Shown here: positions 7,484 to 10,519 of the stretch, one piece after another
Layout of the letters: every line of letters starts with the position of its first letter
How positions within the stretch are numbered: the stretch's first letter is position 1
Assembly (NCBI GenBank): GCA_003486795.1
Contig: DNFX01000289.1
Coordinates: 1 to 10,519, forward strand
Direction of reading: 5' to 3'
Length of the DNA stretch: 10,519 nt
Source of the DNA: Actinomycetota bacterium
GTDB lineage: Bacteria > Actinomycetota > Humimicrobiia > Humimicrobiales > Humimicrobiaceae
Translations under genes and position numbers: made by a program
Notes under the pieces: model-generated
Database searches by the model: none
Told to the model about the DNA's origin: nothing
The model's input: the letters and a program-made list of their open reading frames with translations, nothing else

Positions 7484-7512
7484 TTGATAATTATTATTAT
7501 TTCTTTTGTCAG
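7484..7512 (-). promoter_or_regulatory. Predicted promoter of the PF09370/Tm-1-like operon
   Basis: Read on the minus strand, CTGACA (7507-7512; five of six to TTGACA) and TATCAA (7484-7489; four of six to TATAAT) are separated by 17 bases. Transcription would begin near 7477, giving a leader of about 22 bases that still contains the ribosome site at 7461-7466. The -10 lies inside the operator-like sequence GTTTGATAA (7482-7490), so a bound repressor would block it. This is a pattern match only. Confidence 0.4.
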
Positions 7513-7595
7513 ATAAAATAAAAAATCTGATATTGATTCATAATACTGTAAAAATGAAAATTGATTTTAAAAAAAGTATATTACTATTAATATTT

Positions 7596-7616
7596 TTTAT
7601 CAAACAAAATGATAAA
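7596..7616. promoter_or_regulatory. 21-bp dyad, candidate DeoR-family operator
   Basis: TTTATCA (7596-7602), seven bases, then TGATAAA (7610-7616) form a perfect dyad in the middle of the divergent control region. TTATCAAAC (7597-7605) is also the exact reverse complement of GTTTGATAA (7482-7490), about 115 bases away on the divergent promoter. A related TTGATAA is at 7662-7668. Repeated half-sites of one type at both promoters fit binding by the adjacent DeoR-like protein. The low complexity of the region is a caution. Confidence 0.45.
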
Positions 7617-7661
7617 TATTCTAAATATTTTAATAATAATTTTCATTATTAATTCATTTTA

Positions 7662-7690
7662 TTGATAAGAATAATAAATAATGCTATATT
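7662..7690 (+). promoter_or_regulatory. Predicted promoter of the DeoR-family gene
   Basis: TTGATA (7662-7667) and TATATT (7685-7690) are separated by exactly 17 bases, and TGC directly before the -10 gives an extended -10 element. Both hexamers are five of six matches to the sigma-70 consensus. Transcription would start near 7697, giving a leader of about 117 bases. The -35 overlaps TTGATAA (7662-7668), the same half-site as in the dyad at 7596-7616, which fits autoregulation. Confidence 0.55.
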
Positions 7691-7691
7691 T

Positions 7692-7784
7692 TTTATAGAA
7701 TTTCATTCTCTTTCATTAGCAGAAAGACTATTTTAGTTAAATTATTATTTATAGAATTATTCTTTTTAATTTATTAGAATTATT
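7692..7784. repeat. Short direct repeats in the DeoR leader
   Basis: TTTATAGAATT occurs at 7692-7702 and 7748-7758, 56 bases apart. AGAATTATT occurs at 7753-7761 and 7776-7784, 23 bases apart. All lie between the predicted promoter and the start codon of the DeoR-family gene. They may be binding sites or simply low-complexity AT sequence. Otherwise the 358-base region 7456-7813 shows no gene. Confidence 0.3.
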
Positions 7785-7813
7785 AAATCATTTTATATTT
7801 TCGGGATTAAAAA

Positions 7814-8605
7814 ATGAGTGGTTCAATCAGAAGACAAGCTATTTTGGATTTTCTTGATGAAAAAGAGGAAGTCAGCACTGATTTTCTGGCAAAAAAACTG
7901 AAAGTATCGAAACCTACCATTTACAGGGATCTTATTATTCTGGAAGGTGAGGGTTATCTCAAGAAAACTACAAATGGAGCAATAAAAATAAATGATTTTT
8001 TAATAGAAAAAAATGGTTACTTTTCTGTCGGATTAAAGGTAGATTTAAATGAAAAAAAAGCAGTTGCAAAAAAAGCTCTGGAATTTATAAAAAGTGGTGA
8101 CACCATAATAATCGATGCGGGCAGCATCAATTATCTGGCAGCCAGAGAGATAAACAAATCCAGCCTTACCAATATAAATATAATAACAAGTAATGTTATT
8201 ACCCAGCTTGCACTAGTCCAGCATAAAGATAAATATGTGCGGGTTTTTGCAACAGGCGGACTTATAAAAGATGGATGTGCAAGCACGGGAGGAGATTTTT
8301 CGGAAAATTTATTAAACGACCTTATTGCTGACAAAGTTTTTCTTACTACCAAAGGTATTGACCTGAGCGGAAACCTTACAGAATATGATTACGGTGAATG
8401 TGTAATGAAAAAAAGATTTCTGGAAAAATCAAAAACGAAGATTCTTCTTACCCAGAGCCAGAAATTCGGAAAGGTTGGCATATATCAGGTATCAAATATT
8501 TCTGATTTTGATATAATAATTACTGATTCAGGAATTAATAGGCAGCATGAATTTCTGAATCTTATTAAAAAAACCAATATTAATCTAGAAATTGTCAAGG
8601 TCTGA
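7814..8605 (+). CDS. DeoR/GlpR-family transcriptional regulator
   Basis: This 263-residue protein has the normal DeoR-family layout. A winged helix-turn-helix occupies about residues 5-58; the recognition helix is KVSKPTIYRDLIILE (30-44) and the wing is GEGYLKKTTNGAIK (45-58). A DeoRC sugar-phosphate sensor domain follows (about 75-240), with DAGS (101-104), IITSN (123-127), the GG loop at 148-149, ADKVFLTTKGID (172-183) and ITDSGI (236-241). DeoR proteins mostly repress sugar catabolic operons and release DNA when a phosphorylated sugar binds. The gene is divergent from the PF09370/Tm-1-like pair and upstream of the amidohydrolase and ComB-like genes, so these are likely targets. The ribosome site is weak (GGGA, seven bases from the ATG), so low expression is expected. 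Confidence 0.92.
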   Translation: MSGSIRRQAILDFLDEKEEVSTDFLAKKLKVSKPTIYRDLIILEGEGYLKKTTNGAIKINDFLIEKNGYFSVGLKVDLNEKKAVAKKALEFIKSGDTIIIDAGSINYLAAREINKSSLTNINIITSNVITQLALVQHKDKYVRVFATGGLIKDGCASTGGDFSENLLNDLIADKVFLTTKGIDLSGNLTEYDYGECVMKKRFLEKSKTKILLTQSQKFGKVGIYQVSNISDFDIIITDSGINRQHEFLNLIKKTNINLEIVKV

Positions 8606-8665
8606 TTTTATCGATTATTATTATAAAATAAATATTTATTATAATTTTTTATTTTTGAAAAATAA

Positions 8666-9565
8666 ATGCTTATAGATTTTCATACACATTTATGGCCCCA
8701 TGAGAGCCTTACAGCTGATCTGATTAATTATTTCAAATCCAGGGATATCTGGGATGAACAGTACAGCATACTAACAGCTGAAAGATTATTGAAAATAATG
8801 GATAGCAATAATATTAAATCAAGTGTTGTTCTGAGTGCAGTTCTTTCACCTGAAACAGATAATTCAGAAATATTCAGAATGAATCAGTATGTCAGCAGAC
8901 AGATATCTGCAGACAGGGAAAGATTACTTGGGTTTTTCACCATAAATCCTTTTTTCAAAAAAGAAGCATTAAAAATAATGGAAAGAAGTATAAATGAACT
9001 TGGTTTGCGTGGTTTGAAGATGCACCCCTCTTTTCAGGAGATTTTACCTAATGACAGGAAATTATATACTTTCTACAAGAAAATGGAGGAATACGGTCTT
9101 CCAGTTTTGTTTCATTCCGGCTCAATAGGAATAAAACCCTATAAAGATTTTTACTCTAATCCATCCTTTATAGATGAAGTTGCTTGTGATTTTCCGGATC
9201 TCACAATAATAATCGGACATGCAGGAAAGATCTGGTATGAAGAGACTGCAATGCTGTTAAGGAAACATAAAAATGTTTATGCAGATATCAGTACAAATAT
9301 AGGGAGAAGCAGTTCCTTTTCTGAGCATCCCATGTCATGGCTGCTTTATAAGATTAAATCTTATGCGGGACGCATGGACAGACTGATTTTCGGTAGTGAT
9401 TATCCTTTATATATGCAAAGTGAAACGATAGAATGTCTTAAAAAGGCTGTCAGACTCCTTAATGACAGGTATAGTAATTTTATTACTGATGATGATATGG
9501 AAAAAATAATGTATAAAAATGCGGAAGTGCTATTAAGACAGATAAAGAATAAAAGGAGTCGATGA
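8666..9565 (+). CDS. Metal-dependent amidohydrolase (amidohydrolase 2 family, PF04909)
   Basis: This 299-residue TIM-barrel hydrolase has clear metal-site residues. The N-terminal HxH is His6 and His8 (DFHTHLWPH). Then come RGLKMHP (115-121, with Lys118 and His120), His150 (VLFHSGS), His185 (IIGHAGK) and the late Asp245 in FGSDYP (242-247). This pattern matches the ACMSD/4-sulfomuconolactone hydrolase/2-pyrone-dicarboxylate lactonase group, which hydrolyses lactones or decarboxylates acids. A lactonase acting on a sugar acid would suit the neighbourhood, but this is inference. The HTH motif starts just after the ATG, which supports this start, although the ribosome site is poor. The 60-base gap after the DeoR gene is AT-only and may allow read-through. 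The stop codon overlaps the start of the next gene (ATGA), indicating coupled translation. Confidence 0.87.
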   Translation: MLIDFHTHLWPHESLTADLINYFKSRDIWDEQYSILTAERLLKIMDSNNIKSSVVLSAVLSPETDNSEIFRMNQYVSRQISADRERLLGFFTINPFFKKEALKIMERSINELGLRGLKMHPSFQEILPNDRKLYTFYKKMEEYGLPVLFHSGSIGIKPYKDFYSNPSFIDEVACDFPDLTIIIGHAGKIWYEETAMLLRKHKNVYADISTNIGRSSSFSEHPMSWLLYKIKSYAGRMDRLIFGSDYPLYMQSETIECLKKAVRLLNDRYSNFITDDDMEKIMYKNAEVLLRQIKNKRSR

Positions 9566-10425
9566 TAAGTAAAATTAAAAAAACAACAATAAATGTTGCA
9601 CTGACAAATAGTTTTGACAAGAAGTTGCATGAACCGATAATTGCCGGCTCAGTTTGTGCAGTTATTGATACACTAAGGGCAACATCTACCATGTCTGCTG
9701 TTTTCGGTTCAGGATGTGAACGGATAATACTCTCAAAAAATAAAAAGGAAGCCTATGCCTTGAAAGAAATTTTTACTGATTATCTTTTATGCGGGGAAGA
9801 GAACGGTCTTCCTCCTGAAGGATTTGATTATGGGAATTCGCCATATGAGTTTTCAAAACTGAGTCTTTATGGGAAAAAGATAATAATGATGACTACAAAT
9901 GGTACAGTCTCATTTTTCAGACTGCTGAAATCCAGCAGTATTTTTGCACTTTCTCTTCTTAACCTGAGTACAGTACTAAAGCATATGTCTTTAATTGCAA
10001 AAAAAGAAAACAAGGATATTTTCATTTTATGTTCCGGTAAAAAAGGACACATCACATATGACGATGTCTATAATGCAGGGATGGCTGTAAAGAATCTCAT
10101 CGATTTTAATAAAGATGATTACATTATTTCTGACTCTGCGCAGATAGTTCTTGAAATTGTCCGAAATAATACTGACATTGTAAAAGCACTTGAAAACTCA
10201 TGCAGCGGCCAGGCTGTCAGGGACATCGGACAGGATATTGATATAGAATATTGTTCAAAAATCGATAAGTATTCAAATGTGCAGATATTGAAAGTAATCG
10301 ATCTTTTTCTGGAACCTGACAATAAAGAAGGGAAAAAGTATAATGGTATTTTTAAAGAAAGAGACAGATTAAAAAATAATGGTTTTGAAAAATTATTACT
10401 GATGGAAGATTATTTAAAATTATGA
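9562..10425 (+). CDS. ComB-like 2-phosphosulfolactate phosphatase family protein
   Basis: This 287-residue member of PF04029 belongs to a family in which methanogen ComB removes phosphate from 2-phosphosulfolactate in coenzyme M synthesis (EC 3.1.3.71). Bacterial relatives are common and often of unproven substrate. Clear family motifs are AVIDTLRATST (33-43), CGEENGLPPEGFDYGNSP (77-94), MMTTNGTVSF (109-118), ILCSGKKGHITYDDVYNAG (155-173) and DIDIEYCSKID (225-235), which include the Mg-binding acidic residues. The normal fold is about 240 residues; here about 40 charged residues (from about 250) follow and are not recognised. AGGAG lies only three bases before the ATG, and the ATGA overlap with the amidohydrolase suggests translational coupling. 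No sulfopyruvate decarboxylase or phosphosulfolactate synthase is present, so a coenzyme M role is not supported here; a sulfolactate-like or other 2-hydroxyacid phosphate is possible. Confidence 0.87.
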   Translation: MISKIKKTTINVALTNSFDKKLHEPIIAGSVCAVIDTLRATSTMSAVFGSGCERIILSKNKKEAYALKEIFTDYLLCGEENGLPPEGFDYGNSPYEFSKLSLYGKKIIMMTTNGTVSFFRLLKSSSIFALSLLNLSTVLKHMSLIAKKENKDIFILCSGKKGHITYDDVYNAGMAVKNLIDFNKDDYIISDSAQIVLEIVRNNTDIVKALENSCSGQAVRDIGQDIDIEYCSKIDKYSNVQILKVIDLFLEPDNKEGKKYNGIFKERDRLKNNGFEKLLLMEDYLKL

Positions 10426-10441
10426 CTTTTAAATTTTTGTC

Positions 10442-10519
10442 TCAGTTATTAAGTCCTTCGTTTTCAGAAAGAGTAAAATAAAATGTAGCCCCTTTACCGG
10501 GTTCACTTTTTGCCCACAG
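10442..10519 (-). CDS. Sensor histidine kinase, C-terminal fragment
   Basis: The minus strand is open from the window edge for 25 codons and ends with TGA (10442-10444). The peptide contains WAKSEPGKGATFYFTL, the end of a HATPase_c domain: the GxGATFxFTL segment is the G2-box region of two-component histidine kinases. Only the final residues are present, so the sensor domain, start and partner regulator are unknown. It converges with the ComB-like gene, leaving a 16-base gap. Confidence 0.8.
   Translation of the reverse strand: MWAKSEPGKGATFYFTLSENEGLNN

Noticed and set aside
7456..7813. A riboswitch or small RNA in the long divergent region
   Set aside because: The region is almost pure A/T with no GC-bearing stem or conserved riboswitch core that I can recognise.
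8621..8656. AT-only hairpin (AATAAATATTTATT, 8627-8640, followed by a T run) as a terminator after the DeoR gene
   Set aside because: There are no G-C pairs in the stem, and such palindromes arise easily in this AT-rich gap; read-through into the amidohydrolase gene is equally likely.
519..10322. Many minus- or plus-strand open frames of 62-90 codons inside the large genes (for example 519-755, 1658-1930, 8131-8352, 9400-9630)
   Set aside because: They lie antisense to well-recognised genes, show no family motifs and lack good ribosome sites; they are shadow frames.
9562..10425. Coenzyme M biosynthesis locus
   Set aside because: Only the ComB-family gene is present; no ComA-, ComC- or ComDE-like genes are in the window, and the remaining genes are bacterial sugar-type enzymes.
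10412..10434. ATTTAAAA/TTTTAAAT hairpin at the end of the ComB-like gene as a terminator
   Set aside because: It has only eight A-T pairs, overlaps the stop codon and has a short T tail; it is too weak to call.

Overview
This window is AT-rich bacterial DNA. It has typical Shine-Dalgarno sites (AGGAG-like), many AAA/ATA/AGA codons and AT-only intergenic stretches. The gene content fits a low-GC, probably anaerobic, heterotrophic bacterium: a free-standing Old Yellow Enzyme with a four-cysteine iron-sulfur site, sugar-type TIM-barrel enzymes, a Form IV RuBisCO-like protein and a ComB-type phosphatase. The sequence alone does not settle the phylum; Clostridia, Spirochaetota and Atribacterota-like lineages would all fit. 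There are nine protein genes plus a tenth cut by the right edge. The first gene is also cut, at the left edge. No RNA gene, CRISPR array or insertion sequence was seen.

Layout. Positions 1-1242 (+) hold the 3' part of an OYE-like flavin oxidoreductase, followed by an intrinsic terminator. Next, after a leader with a striking 18-bp direct repeat, come a sugar phosphate isomerase/epimerase-like enzyme (1516-2355) and an MFS permease (2401-3612). A RuBisCO-like protein (3806-5098) follows and ends at a strong bidirectional terminator. It converges there with a minus-strand pair: a UPF0261/Tm-1-like protein (5192-6574) and a PF09370 'PEP hydrolase'-type TIM barrel (6622-7455). In the plant protein Tm-1 these two modules form one polypeptide. 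A very AT-rich divergent control region of about 360 bp separates this pair from a DeoR-family regulator (7814-8605). Downstream are an amidohydrolase (8666-9565) and an overlapping ComB-like 2-phosphosulfolactate phosphatase family gene (9562-10425). The last 78 bases are the C-terminus of a sensor histidine kinase on the minus strand.

How it may work together (inference). The set of a permease, a divalent-metal sugar isomerase/epimerase-like enzyme, a RuBisCO-like protein, an ATP-binding Tm-1-like protein, a PEP-mutase-like barrel, an amidohydrolase, a phosphatase-family enzyme and a DeoR repressor looks like an uptake-and-catabolism locus for an unusual sugar, sugar acid or related phosphorylated compound. 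The RuBisCO-like protein keeps the carbamate-lysine/Asp/Glu metal centre but has lost loop-6 Lys and other carboxylase residues, so it is not expected to fix CO2. The DeoR regulator probably controls the divergent pair and itself: matching TTGATAA/TTATCAA sites sit on both predicted promoters, with a 21-bp dyad between them. The substrate and reaction order cannot be read from the sequence.
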